This document shows, piece by piece, positions 27,370 through 37,500 of a DNA stretch of 64,000 bases. The stretch's first letter is position 1, and every line of letters starts with the position of its first letter. The DNA lies in contig CAZGNZ010000005.1 in NCBI GenBank assembly GCA_964527215.1, positions 1-64,000 of the forward strand, written 5' to 3'. The translations under genes and the position numbers were made by a program. The DNA comes from CAZGNZ01 sp964527215 (GTDB taxonomy: Bacteria > Fidelibacterota > Marinisomatia > SCGC-AAA003-L08 > JACNLC01). The notes beneath the pieces were generated by a model. That model was not told the origin of the DNA and made no database searches. It worked only from the letters and a program-made list of their open reading frames with translations.

Positions 27370-27694
27370 TACTCAGCAAACCTTTTCAGAACGGGTGATA
27401 TCCGTCATTCAGTCCATTCCTCCCGGTAAAGTAATGACATACGGGCAAATAGCCGCCATTGCCGGCAACCCCCGCAGCGCACGGCAGGTAGCCAGAATTC
27501 TCCACAGCAGCAGCCGTAAATATTCCCTGCCATGGCACCGAATCGTAAACAGTCAGGGAAAGATATCATTTTCTGATCCAAACGCATACAATGAACAGAA
27601 ACTTCGCCTGCTTGAGGAAGGAATCCGCTTCGGGCCGCAGGACTGCATCGATCTGAATGCGTATCTGTATCGGGCCTACGAGACAGAGGGTTAA
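27353..27694 (+). CDS. Alkyltransferase-like protein (ATL, MGMT-family, Cys replaced by Trp)
   Basis: DNA-binding domain of the O6-alkylguanine-DNA alkyltransferase family, about 113 residues. GKVMTYGQIAAIAG and the arginine-finger region SARQVARIL are intact. The active-site PCHR motif reads PWHRIV, the signature of alkyltransferase-like proteins, which bind O6-alkylguanine and hand it to nucleotide excision repair instead of repairing it. ATG 27353 overlaps the upstream gene by 17 bases; a start at 27329 is also possible. Confidence 0.88.
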   Translation: MRSRSDTQQTFSERVISVIQSIPPGKVMTYGQIAAIAGNPRSARQVARILHSSSRKYSLPWHRIVNSQGKISFSDPNAYNEQKLRLLEEGIRFGPQDCIDLNAYLYRAYETEG

Positions 27695-27786
27695 TTTCCA
27701 GTTTTCGCATGAACCGCGAATCAATCCCCGCAGTGACCGTTTTATTTAGGAAATATCACTGTGGACGGTGTAAAATATATTTGTAA

Positions 27787-28710
27787 ATGAGACTCATTTT
27801 AATTTATATCATCCTGTTTGCAGGCGTGTCCTGCTACTCTGCAGAGGAGAAGGAACATTTGAAACTGAATCAGCTGACTTCTGAAGAAAAACGCATCATC
27901 ATTGATAAAGGCACTGAAAGGCCTTTTACCGGAAAGTTCCTTCATCATACCGATGAGGGCACATACTTCTGCAGACAGTGCAATACGCCGTTGTACAAAT
28001 CCTCAGATAAGTTTGATTCCCATTGCGGATGGCCCAGCTTTGACGATGAAATACCCGGCGCAGTTGAACGTCATATCGATGCGGATGGAATTCGGACTGA
28101 AATTGTGTGCGCTGCATGCGGTGGGCATCTCGGTCACGTGTTTGAAGGGGAGCAGCTTACGCATAAAAATATTCGCCACTGTGTTAATTCCATATCACTT
28201 GATTTCATTCCTGAACCTGAAAAATCCATTACGGCCAGAGCCATTTTTGCATCCGGCTGTTTCTGGGGAACGGAATATCATCTGCAGAAAGTTCCCGGTG
28301 TACTGTCCACGTCTGTCGGGTATATTGGCGGACATGTCAAAAATCCCACTTATGAACAGGTTTGTTCGGGAACCTCCGGTCATGCAGAAGCAGTGGAAGT
28401 ATTGTACAATCCGGAAACAGTCAGCTTTGAAAGTCTGGCCAGATTATTTTTTGAAACCCATGATCCCACACAGGTTAATCGTCAGGGACCAGATATCGGA
28501 GAGCAGTACCGATCAGAAATTTTCTATTTGAATGAACAGCAGCGGATTGAATCGATCAAACTGATTGACCTGCTGGAGCAAAAAGGACTGAAGGTTGCCA
28601 CACAGGTTTCAGCGGCCACTGAGTTTTATCCGGCTGAAAAGTATCATCAGGATTATTACAAACGAAAGGGAAGCACGCCCTACTGTCATATATATACACC
28701 CAGATTTTAG
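27787..28710 (+). CDS. Exported bifunctional methionine sulfoxide reductase MsrB-MsrA
   Basis: Repairs both epimers of methionine sulfoxide. An N-terminal membrane-export segment (MRLILIYIILFAGVSC) may be a lipoprotein signal ending at C16, although the lipobox is imperfect. The MsrB domain comes first (about 25-142): zinc Cys pairs C62/C65 and C108/C111, and catalytic C132 in RHCVNS. The MsrA domain (about 150-305) has catalytic C158 in SGCFWGTEY and the YHQDYY motif. The order is B-A, the reverse of the neisserial PilB-type A-B. No ribosome site is seen; TAAAATATA upstream may be part of a promoter. Confidence 0.93.
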   Translation: MRLILIYIILFAGVSCYSAEEKEHLKLNQLTSEEKRIIIDKGTERPFTGKFLHHTDEGTYFCRQCNTPLYKSSDKFDSHCGWPSFDDEIPGAVERHIDADGIRTEIVCAACGGHLGHVFEGEQLTHKNIRHCVNSISLDFIPEPEKSITARAIFASGCFWGTEYHLQKVPGVLSTSVGYIGGHVKNPTYEQVCSGTSGHAEAVEVLYNPETVSFESLARLFFETHDPTQVNRQGPDIGEQYRSEIFYLNEQQRIESIKLIDLLEQKGLKVATQVSAATEFYPAEKYHQDYYKRKGSTPYCHIYTPRF

Positions 28711-29117
28711 CGCGAATATTTCATGAGAATATCTCTGCGTAAAATGCTTCGCATTTTCCGGACGATAATGAACCTGCTCAATTCTCCAGCGCCCATCATG
28801 AGACGAAATTTCCAGTCTATTCGAAAAATGTTCCCAACGTAATCATCCAGTATGATTTCACACATTTTACTTCATATGCCTTGGAAAGTGAGAACCCCTG
28901 GATTCTTTAACGGATAATATTTCATTGGCAGTCCCGCATTAATTGTGCAGAATTCTTGCTTTTTCCGCATCAACCCACTTTCATTATCTTATCGTGAAGT
29001 ATAATGAAATACGCGGATCAGCTGTTGTTCAAACGGGAGACTGCTTGGAGGGAAATTCGGTTTTTTGGACAGCAGTCGAATTGCCTGCGACGTTCTGCTG
29101 TTTTCGAATAACTATCA
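28711..29117. other. Intergenic region after msrBA
   Basis: About 400 bases without a supported gene. Directly after msrBA, AAAATGC/GCATTTT (28741-28757, three-base loop) is a weak terminator-like hairpin. The rest contains only short non-coding-looking frames. Confidence 0.4.
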
Positions 29118-29147
29118 AAAAACCCCGCTGATGTACACGGGGTTTTT
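29118..29147. terminator. Bidirectional intrinsic terminator
   Basis: AAAAACCCCG pairs with CGGGGTTTTT (29118-29127 with 29138-29147, ten-base loop), giving a T-tract on either strand. It can end transcription of the minus-strand HTH gene that stops at 29255 and any plus-strand read-through from msrBA. Confidence 0.8.
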
Positions 29148-29254
29148 ATGACTTGAAAACGTGTTTGCTGAATCAAATGCTGCAGGCTGTTAAGCCGATG
29201 CCGCACTTTTTACTCTGAAATGCTGTCAGTAAATACTGACTGTCAGAAAACAGA

Positions 29255-29461
29255 TTAAACCTGATGAACAGGAAAGAACCGCTCTATTGTGGTTCGTAAA
29301 ATCCGCCAGTCTGTACCAACTTTTATGGCAGGCAGTGACTTATCATCTATCATTGACTGTAAGTCCATTATATCCAGTTTGTATTCCTGGCTGGCTTCTA
29401 TCATAGACAGCAATTCATTGTCAATTCTCGGGGATGCTTTGCGGGGCTTAGCGGATAACAT
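29255..29461 (-). CDS. Small excisionase-type HTH (HTH_17-like) protein A
   Basis: A 68-residue protein whose second half, LQSMIDDKSLPAIKVGTDWR followed by ILRTTIERFF, fits the MerR-like excisionase/HTH_17 pattern (LI..g.lpA.KVG..WRI.r..le.fl). AAGGAG lies seven bases before the ATG, supporting a real gene. It is clearly paralogous to the protein ending at 29861: same length, aligned throughout, with IKVG..W..LR..I shared. Likely a DNA-binding regulator; mobile-element excisionase is an alternative, but no integrase is near. Confidence 0.65.
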   Translation of the reverse strand: MLSAKPRKASPRIDNELLSMIEASQEYKLDIMDLQSMIDDKSLPAIKVGTDWRILRTTIERFFPVHQV

Positions 29462-29744
29462 AATCAGGCTCCTTTTCCATTTTGAACGAACGACTCGTCC
29501 AGTTTTTGCTCCTCCCTTGGTATCAATAATAATGGAACCGGTGCAAAAGTTGATTTCGGGGTTCCGGCTCGGAACGTTTTAAGATTGGACTGCTGACATT
29601 GAACCGCCATCCAAAAGTCAGCTGTCCGAATCAATTTGTTCCGATGGGGTCTTGACCAGAACCAGCCATCGTCATGGGCTGAAACCCTGCCTGACAGTCT
29701 ATCAGGAAGGTTGTGCCCGAAGTATCCTCAGTCTCAAAAAACAT

Positions 29745-29865
29745 TTTAAAATGGTTTGCCCGGTACCGTCATCATATTGCATCATCAAATAGCCGTTTTC
29801 GCCTTGGAGGAGTGTGTCTCAGTTCGTATTCGCGTTCACATCAAAGCCGGGCAAACCATTTTAAA
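29745..29865. repeat. Perfect 19-bp inverted repeat flanking 83 bp (MITE-like or large hairpin)
   Basis: TTTAAAATGGTTTGCCCGG at 29745-29763 recurs inverted at 29847-29865. The right arm includes the stop codon of the HTH protein ending at 29861. On the minus strand the left arm is followed by TGTTTTTTG, so the whole could work as a terminator after that gene. The 399 bases between the two HTH genes contain no other supported gene. Confidence 0.75.
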
Positions 29866-30070
29866 TCTGATAGTTCTTCATATACTGCATAATGGAATTG
29901 CGAAGTACATGCCAGTGGTCTCCCACTTTTATACTTTTAACCTGATGATTTATTATCAGGTCCTGCAGACGAAGAAGATCGATCTTAAATTCACTGCAGG
30001 CCTCTTCGATGGACATTAAATCAGTCCCATTCGTCTTCTTCTTATAAATTTGCACTTCCGGATTTTCCAT
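29861..30070 (-). CDS. Small excisionase-type HTH (HTH_17-like) protein B
   Basis: A 69-residue paralogue of the protein at 29255-29461. SIEEACSEFKIDLLRLQDLI and IKVGDHWHVLRNSI follow the HTH_17 pattern. ATG 30070 (MENPEV) is preferred because AGGA lies six bases upstream and the length then matches the paralogue; an in-frame ATG at 30103 exists. The stop codon is inside the right arm of the 19-bp inverted repeat. Function unknown beyond probable DNA binding. Confidence 0.62.
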   Translation of the reverse strand: MENPEVQIYKKKTNGTDLMSIEEACSEFKIDLLRLQDLIINHQVKSIKVGDHWHVLRNSIMQYMKNYQI

Positions 30071-30602
30071 AATGTATCCTGCCTGACTGGCTGGAATTGC
30101 CATATCTCACGAGTGACCCGTGTGCTTCAGCAGTTCAATATTCATACAGTCGGGCCAAACATCATTCCTGCTTTACACAGAAGGATGGGCTGCACGAATC
30201 AAGTATTAATACCCAACCAAGCTAATACACAACCTATGCACCAAGAGGAGAAACCCTGGTGAAAAACAGATGTACACGACATCTACTTAACTCGAAGCAG
30301 CCCATTTGCAGGATTCTGCGAAGCTTTTAATTCTGTCAAAGATCTCACTGGTAGTTGCAGTGATTAATATCAACATGGGATATACAACTTGCGTGCCATT
30401 GATTTATTACTGTCGCTATTTATTGTTATTATTATATATACAACAACCCGCATTTAACCATAACCCGTGTTAATAATTTATACATCACAGAACTGAATTT
30501 TGGATGAAGGGCGATAAGTGATTAATAATTAGTATTCTATAAGCCAGACACAATTTTAACACTGATCAAATATTTAACAGGGGTTTAAGACACAGAAATT
30601 AT
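30071..30602. other. A+T-rich intergenic region
   Basis: About 530 bases without a supported gene, visibly richer in A+T than the rest of the window, notably at 30395-30560 (runs of TTATTATTATATATACAACA type). It must hold the promoter of HTH gene B and lies downstream of the NtrC-type gene. I saw no convincing sigma-54 site, tRNA or repeat. Confidence 0.4.
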
Positions 30603-32024
30603 TCATTCCATCTCTGACATTCTTTTCAGCAGGGTTTGCCGGGTGATACCAAGCAGCTGTGCCGCCTGGCTGCGGTTGCCGGAAGTTCTGCGCAGCGCTT
30701 CGTCAATAAGATACAGGCTCATGGTTTTAATATCAGGCAGAGGCTGAAGGGCGGCGAGTGCGGGGGCAATATCCTGGTTCGTAACTGCTGATTCATATTC
30801 CCGTGACTGCTGGGCGGCATGGATGTACTTGCGGATGGAATCCATACTGAGTACATGAGATTCATGAGTGGCCACCGCATTAAATATCAATGAACGCAGC
30901 TCCCGAATATTTCCAGGGTAGTAGTAAGTCTGAAGCAGCGTGAGAAGTTCTTTCGGCACAGCCGGCTTTGGTTTTTCCAGCTCCTTGGCTGCTTCGCCGA
31001 GGAAACAATCGATCAGCACCGGAACATCATCCAATCGTTCTCTCAGCGCCGGGATATGGGTGCGGTGGGTATTCAGTCGGTAAAACAGATCTTTTCTGAA
31101 ATTTCCCTGTTCCACCCGGATTTCCAGATCACGATTGGTGGCAATCACGATTCGGGCAGAGGTCTTTTTTACCGCATCAGATCCCAGCGCGAAATACTCA
31201 CGTTCCTGAATCAGTCTAAGCAGCTTCACCTGACTTTCCAAATCCAGATCGCCGATTTCATCAAGAAACAACGTCCCATCATGAGCCTGCTCAACCAATC
31301 CCGCCCGCCGTTCCCCGGCTCCGGTAAATGCTCCCCGAATATGCCCGAACAGGGTATCGGAGAATGCTGCGTCATCCAGCCCGGCAATATTCAGGGCCAC
31401 GTATTTCCCTGAACGGCCGCTGGCTCGGTGAATGGCATCTGCGATTAGTTCTTTGCCCACACCGGTCTCACCCGTAATCAGAATCGGCTGACTGGTTTGT
31501 GCAACCGCTTCAATATATTTGAAAACAGCCAGCATACCCTTGTTACGGGTAATAATGCTGGAAAATGCCTCGGGCTGTTTCAGCGGTTCTGATAGAAGCT
31601 GATCTTTCAGAGTATCCACTTCGGCCTGAAGTCCCTTGATTTTCAGGGATCTTTTGATGGTTGTGATCAGCCGGTTTTCATCCACCGGTTTGACCAGGAA
31701 ATCGTCTGCGCCGGCTTTCAAACACTGAACAGCAGTCACAACATCATTAACGGCTGTCACCACAATGACGGAAACCTCGGGATATTGGGCTCGAATGGCC
31801 GACAGAAGTGCTTCTCCTCGAATTCCGGGCATATTCAGATCAAGGAGAACCAGTCCCGGCTGAAACCGCTCAAGCTGATCCATGGCATTGTTGCTGTTCC
31901 AACATAATTCCACATTCCGAATCCGGTTTTTCCTCAGAATCAGACGATATGTCTCCAGGAGGTCCTTTTCATCGTCAACCAGCAGCAGTCTGTCGTTAAT
32001 TTGGTTCATTTTCAGTTTGTTCAT
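30603..32024 (-). CDS. Sigma-54-dependent response regulator (NtrC family)
   Basis: A 473-residue regulator with three domains. The receiver (about 12-130) has phosphoacceptor D62 in LLDLNMPG and the lysine in LVKPVD. The AAA+ domain has Walker A GETGVGKE, the sigma-54 loop GAFTGA, Walker B GTLFLDEIGDL and the arginine region FRKDLFYRLN. The C-terminal Fis-type HTH contains NRSQAAQLLGITRQTLLKRM. It activates unknown sigma-54 promoters. The gene overlaps the kinase gene upstream by 29 bases; an internal ATG at 32009 is an alternative start. Confidence 0.93.
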   Translation of the reverse strand: MNKLKMNQINDRLLLVDDEKDLLETYRLILRKNRIRNVELCWNSNNAMDQLERFQPGLVLLDLNMPGIRGEALLSAIRAQYPEVSVIVVTAVNDVVTAVQCLKAGADDFLVKPVDENRLITTIKRSLKIKGLQAEVDTLKDQLLSEPLKQPEAFSSIITRNKGMLAVFKYIEAVAQTSQPILITGETGVGKELIADAIHRASGRSGKYVALNIAGLDDAAFSDTLFGHIRGAFTGAGERRAGLVEQAHDGTLFLDEIGDLDLESQVKLLRLIQEREYFALGSDAVKKTSARIVIATNRDLEIRVEQGNFRKDLFYRLNTHRTHIPALRERLDDVPVLIDCFLGEAAKELEKPKPAVPKELLTLLQTYYYPGNIRELRSLIFNAVATHESHVLSMDSIRKYIHAAQQSREYESAVTNQDIAPALAALQPLPDIKTMSLYLIDEALRRTSGNRSQAAQLLGITRQTLLKRMSEME

Positions 32025-34551
32025 TCCTTTCTTCGACGACAGGTATAATAATTCTGGCCACAGTTCCCTTACCTACCTCTGATTTAAAATCAATGGTCCC
32101 GCCGATATCGTGAACTATTCGATTGGAAATGGCCAGCCCGAGGCCGGTTCCGCCGTAATCCCGCTTGGTAGTAAAAAAGGGATTCAGGATCAGCGGAAGG
32201 TTTTCCGCCGGGATGCCAATTCCCTCGTCCTTAACCGTAATGATAATCTGACGCCGTTTCCGGTGATAGCGAGTGGAAACACGCAGTTTCCGGGATGTAT
32301 CCGGCAATGCCTGACACGCATTCTGTATCAAATTGATTATCACCTGCTTCAGGTTGGGCTGACGCACCAGTATTTCCGGAATATCCTCTGACAGGTCAAC
32401 AGAAAAATGAGCAGTGGCATCTTTGATCAGGTTGTGAAGGAAAATAATTGCGGACTCCACAATATTGTTGATCTGGATGGATTCTTCCACCTCATCAATG
32501 GTTTTTCGAGTGTACCTCTCTAAATCCATTATGATGTTGCCGATTCTGACAGAGCTGTCCATTACTCTTCGGCAAAGCGCCGGATATTTCGTCTGGGCTT
32601 CACTAAAACTTTCATCTATCAGCTGAAAACCAGGATGATCCACCACATAGTCCTCCAATACCGGCAGGGCTTCTTCCCAGTATTCCTGCAGCAGCGGGAC
32701 CGACAGCATGATCAGATTATTGGGGTTATTTATTTCATGAGACACACCGGTCACAATCGTTCCCATGGCATTCATTTTGTCCGCCTCAATGAGCTGCTGC
32801 TGATGAAGAGCCAGCTGTTCTTCAGTTCTCCGCCGCTTGGTAATGTCAACACCAACGCAGAAAATGAAGTCTATTTCCTTACCTTCCTTGTACTTCTGCC
32901 GGCCATACCACTCCACAATGTACTGGCTGCCGCTTTTCGACTGCACCCGGCTCTCCGTCATCACCGGTTCATCAACCTGCATCAGAAGTTCAAAAGATTT
33001 GATCATCAGCAGCTGATCGTCAGGTTCAATAAACATGGATATGAAATTTTTATCCACTATTTCCGGTTCCGTATATTCCATCACCTTCAGCATGGTCTCA
33101 TTCATCAGCAGGATGGTGCCGGCGGGACTCACGGCAATGAAATACAGCGGCGAGCTCTGGATCAGCTCCATATTGAAATTGCGTTCCCGAAGCAGATCCT
33201 CCTCGATTTTTTTGCGATTTGTGATATCTCTGAGAGAGCCGGCAATCCAGCCCGGTCGTCCGGGCTGACCGCTTTCCTGCCTGGCATTGATTGAACAATG
33301 CCTGAAAGTGCGATCAACATGGACCATCAAACCTTCAAAATCCGACACGCTGCTGGTCTGCTTGAGTTCTTCCATCAAATCCTGCCAGCGGTTCGTATCA
33401 ACAATGTAGTTCTGGACTTTCTGACCAATCAGGTCATTCCGGCTGTATCCAAGAATCGGATACACCGAAGGGCTGACCTCGAGAATGGTACCGGTCATGG
33501 AGATTTCAAAGTAAACATCCTGAATCTGGCTGAAAATTCGGCGGTAGTTCTGCTCACTGATCCGCAGTTTTTCCGTGATCATCGCCGTATGGAGCACCTC
33601 GGTGGCAAAAGACAGAAGCAAATTGGCGATTTCGCTGTCATGCTGGGTAAAATATGGATCATATTTGTTATGGATGTTGATCACTGCCATAAGATCCCCG
33701 GCAGGGTCAAACACCGGTCCCGACCAGAACGACCGGTTCAGGTACCCTTCCCACAAATTCAGTTCAATTCCCGGATTCTGCTTCATTTCTTCAGATGATA
33801 CTGCTGTTTTCTTTTTGATACACCATCCCATTACGGATGATGGATCCACCGGCAGGTTCAGTTCCAGTGCGGCATGGGGACTGTCCAGGGTTGCAAATAG
33901 AATCAGCTTGTTTTCTTTCCGCGTGTAAATACTGCCGCCCGATGCAATGAGGTTTCGGGCATATTCTTCCATAATCCTGAACATGGTGTCCTGAATGGAC
34001 TGAACCGCCGAAATTCGACGCGTGCTCTTCACCATCATTTTCAGGCGCGTATTAATTTCCTGAAGCTCGAGATTGGCACCTGCCAGTGCCTTGGTGCGCC
34101 GTTTCACCTCCGCTTCCAGATTCTGCTGATGCCGCTGGTTCATCTGAATCAACTCGGCCCGTTCCAACGCTTTTTCAATGGCGTGGGAAAGAACATGAAA
34201 ATCCACAATGGGTTTCAGGATGAAGTCCCAGGCTCCCAGCCGCATGGCTTCCACAGCATCAGACAGTACCCCCGTACCGGAAACCACCAGCAGAGGAAGA
34301 TCGGGATTCTCCTCATGGATGGACCGGATCACATCGTGTCCGCTGATATGCGGCATGACCAGATCAACCATAACAACATCCAGCGTCTCCGACCGGAACT
34401 TCTCCAGCCCCTGCGCTCCGCCTTCGGCAATCAGCGTCTGAAATCCGCAGTCTTCCAGATAAGCCGACACACTGGTCCGAATGTACTGGTCGTCATCAAT
34501 AATCAGGATTTTTCTTGTAATGGAGCTTTTCCCTAATTCATTTGGATTCAT
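31996..34551 (-). CDS. Soluble sensor histidine kinase, REC-GAF-PAS-PAS-HATPase
   Basis: An 851-residue cytoplasmic kinase with no membrane segment. The N-terminal receiver (about 13-130, phosphoacceptor in MVDLVMP) is followed by a coiled coil (140-180), a GAF-like domain (185-325), two PAS domains (about 335-455 and 465-585), the phosphorylation site VSHEINNPNN near 610, and an HATPase domain with NLIQNACQAL, DEGIGIP and GGTGLGLAI. The input receiver suggests it is itself controlled by another kinase. It overlaps the NtrC-type gene and almost certainly phosphorylates it. Confidence 0.92.
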   Translation of the reverse strand: MNPNELGKSSITRKILIIDDDQYIRTSVSAYLEDCGFQTLIAEGGAQGLEKFRSETLDVVMVDLVMPHISGHDVIRSIHEENPDLPLLVVSGTGVLSDAVEAMRLGAWDFILKPIVDFHVLSHAIEKALERAELIQMNQRHQQNLEAEVKRRTKALAGANLELQEINTRLKMMVKSTRRISAVQSIQDTMFRIMEEYARNLIASGGSIYTRKENKLILFATLDSPHAALELNLPVDPSSVMGWCIKKKTAVSSEEMKQNPGIELNLWEGYLNRSFWSGPVFDPAGDLMAVINIHNKYDPYFTQHDSEIANLLLSFATEVLHTAMITEKLRISEQNYRRIFSQIQDVYFEISMTGTILEVSPSVYPILGYSRNDLIGQKVQNYIVDTNRWQDLMEELKQTSSVSDFEGLMVHVDRTFRHCSINARQESGQPGRPGWIAGSLRDITNRKKIEEDLLRERNFNMELIQSSPLYFIAVSPAGTILLMNETMLKVMEYTEPEIVDKNFISMFIEPDDQLLMIKSFELLMQVDEPVMTESRVQSKSGSQYIVEWYGRQKYKEGKEIDFIFCVGVDITKRRRTEEQLALHQQQLIEADKMNAMGTIVTGVSHEINNPNNLIMLSVPLLQEYWEEALPVLEDYVVDHPGFQLIDESFSEAQTKYPALCRRVMDSSVRIGNIIMDLERYTRKTIDEVEESIQINNIVESAIIFLHNLIKDATAHFSVDLSEDIPEILVRQPNLKQVIINLIQNACQALPDTSRKLRVSTRYHRKRRQIIITVKDEGIGIPAENLPLILNPFFTTKRDYGGTGLGLAISNRIVHDIGGTIDFKSEVGKGTVARIIIPVVEERNEQTENEPN

Positions 34552-34589
34552 ACCGACTCTGATTCAATAATTAACTGATTTTTCAGGAT

Positions 34590-37500
34590 TCAATTTCTGT
34601 CAGCCCGAACATTGCTTTTGTGAATGCTGTACACCCACTGATTGGTCATTCTTTCTCCTGACAGCGGCCAGACATACTGCAGGTGGCACTGATACTGTCC
34701 AATAGCCCGGGGAATGAACGGCAGCTGGATGCGGCACCCCAGTCCTACTTCAGCAGATTTGAATGTCTCACTGTGATTTGATTCCAGTTTATAAAATGCA
34801 AGTGTTCCGAAAATGAAGGTGTCCATAGGGATAACCGGTCTGAATGATTCTGATGCAGGTGCATTTCGGACTCTGGTCGAAACATCCAATTTTAGATTGA
34901 TTCCGGCCACCCAGTCCAGTTTTTTTTCACTTTCCCGGTAGCTCAGAAGATTTGCGCCCCCATTCACCTGAACATGGTCAAAATTCAAATAATTGTCCGC
35001 CAGATAATTATCACTTCTGAAAAGCCAGTTTGACCGGAACTGACCAAAATACGAAGCACCCGTAAGCCTGAATGCCATCTGCCCCGGTAGATCTCCCGAC
35101 TGATTCCCGATAAACAGTCTGGCATACAGCGGAAGCTTTTTACTGTACCAGTTCTGAAGCGTGAAAAACTGACGTGAATAATCAAAATCACTGCGGTACA
35201 GGGATGACTCAATCAGGAAACTGTATTCGGTATCCCTCCGTCCGTTCTTCTGGTGATAGGTATGACTGATTGTTGCCGATCTGATTTCCCCATTGTCCCA
35301 GAACTGCCGACTGGAAATATAATCCTGGTCAGTGACTTTACTTAACTGTACAATCAGCTTCAGCGCATGGTACGGAGGAAGAAGCGGTTTTTTCCTGAAT
35401 TCACCGGTATATCCCAGTTCGAAAATGAAACGTCCGTCTGAATCCTCAATACCTGTAAATACATGACTTAACGGGCTGATGGGAATCAATGACGTTTCAC
35501 CGAAAAACTGATAGCCAGCCTGTTTTGATTTCATGCCGTATCGAAGTCCTCCCCTTGTGGCCCACTGCCTGACGCTGCCAGTGACCAGATACCCCGACTG
35601 CCAGTGAACACCGATTTTTGCACCGTCAATGTCATTCAACCGGAAACTGGGTCTCAGATACAAATCATATTTGTCCGGTGACGGAAAGTAAACATCCATA
35701 TTGTCAAACCGGACCTTGAAAGGAAGGTGGCTGCCGGCCTGGTTGTTCAGCCGATTGATATCCGCCAGCTTTCTTTCGGGATCAATGATTAACTCCTCGA
35801 CCGGGAATTCGGTGGACAGCTCAAGATGATACTCCCGGTTGATATCGTCCTGTCCCTGCCAGGGTTCAGCTATTATCCAGCTGTCAGGAAAGGATCGAAC
35901 ATGATCATAACAGTTGGGGATATGAACGTTTAGTTCCCTGCTGCCAGCCATCCGGATTTTTATATCCAGAGGCATACTCCGCTGCTGGAATCTGACAAGC
36001 GTGGCCTCCAGCGTGTACCCGTCCTCTGATTTATGACTCTCCATATTCCGGACTCCATAGTCCAGTACGGGATCAGAACCGCTCCAGCTGTCAAAAAACC
36101 AGTCCAGCTGCCGTCCACTGAAGTCCTCTGCCAGACGGGTAAACCGCTCTTTGGTGAAATGCCGATATCTTGACTGCCGAAAATATTGTTTCATAAATCC
36201 ATCAAAACGATCCGCACCCAGCACATATTTCAGTTCGGAAAGAAGAACAGCGCTTTTTGCGGCAGTCGGTGACGGGGAATAATTTCCTTGAATCCGGCTG
36301 ACTGACCGGACGGGAGCCATATCATAAAACCCGGATCTGGAATAAGACAGGTACGGCAGTTCGCTATGGGTATACCACTGGGTTGCCTTCGGATAGAATT
36401 GTCGCGCATACCAGTTTTCCCAATTGGTTGCACTGCCCGTTCCCCAGATTGAATCGACTGTGACAGCAGCAATGTATTCAGCAATTCCGGTATTCAGAAA
36501 TTCTTTGTCCGAAGCAGGCACACCTGTCAGGATTCCGGTCCAGGACTCCGCCAACAGGATTGAAAGCTGATTTTTAAACTGCCTGTCACCGAACGGCAGC
36601 ACCAGCATCATCGGGAAGGCGGCTGTCATCTTCGAATCCAGAATAATTAATTTTTGATAAGGATAATCGCCATAACGCCTGGAGTAATCGTCCAGCAGCC
36701 GGACCGCCAGTTCAGCAGCATTCGAAGCAGCTTTTACCTTCCGATCCGCTGTGACAGATATGCACTGTACACCGTTCAGGGACACTTCTGAAATCACCGG
36801 ACTTTTCAGCGCAACAAAGCTGACACCCTGGACCATTTCTGCATCGAATTCCATTTTCCGGTAGCCCGGTTCCGTTGACTTTGTGCTTCTGACTGATCTG
36901 CCGGTTCCGGCGACATAATAGTCGTCCGGAAAAACCAGGGACCATTTAAAACGGCCGAAATCTGCAAAACATCGGACGGTGCAACACAGATCCCGATGCC
37001 ACCCGTTTCCGGAATCGTACACCGCGATGGAGGGATACCATTGAACCGCCAGAAACGTGCTGCCTGCAGTGTGCATGCCGACATCAAGAGTGTTGAAACG
37101 GGAGACAAAATCGATAATGAATTCACATTGCATCCCGGGAAGGATCGGGGCGGACGGTTCCACTTTCATCTCCGATCCATTGATACTTTTTGCAAGGCAT
37201 TCCTGTGCCGCATTGCGGACGGCATCAATTCTCATCCACCCCCATGAGGACGAATCCGAATCGGCGATCAGGTATTCGCCACGGCTTTGATACAACTGAT
37301 CAGCACTGCTTCCGGGAAGAAAGGCGTTCGGCGGAAGAAGGAAATAGACTTCCTTCAATGTGTCCGGGCTGTGATTTGTGTAGCTGAGTTTCAGGCTGCC
37401 CTGAATGGATTTCGTATCCGGTATCAGCCTTGCGTCAATGGTATAACGGACTCCCTGCTGGAAAAATGCCGTTTCCGTGTCAGGCCGGATTCCGGTGCCT

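Noticed and set aside
29756..30019. 87-residue plus-strand frame over the inverted repeat
   Set aside because: It is antisense to HTH protein B and crosses the repeat arms; the minus-strand genes have ribosome sites and a paralogue.
30370..30395. Possible sigma-54 promoter (TGGGATATACAACTTGCG)
   Set aside because: Spacing between GG and GC is 11-12 rather than the required 10, and no gene lies properly downstream.
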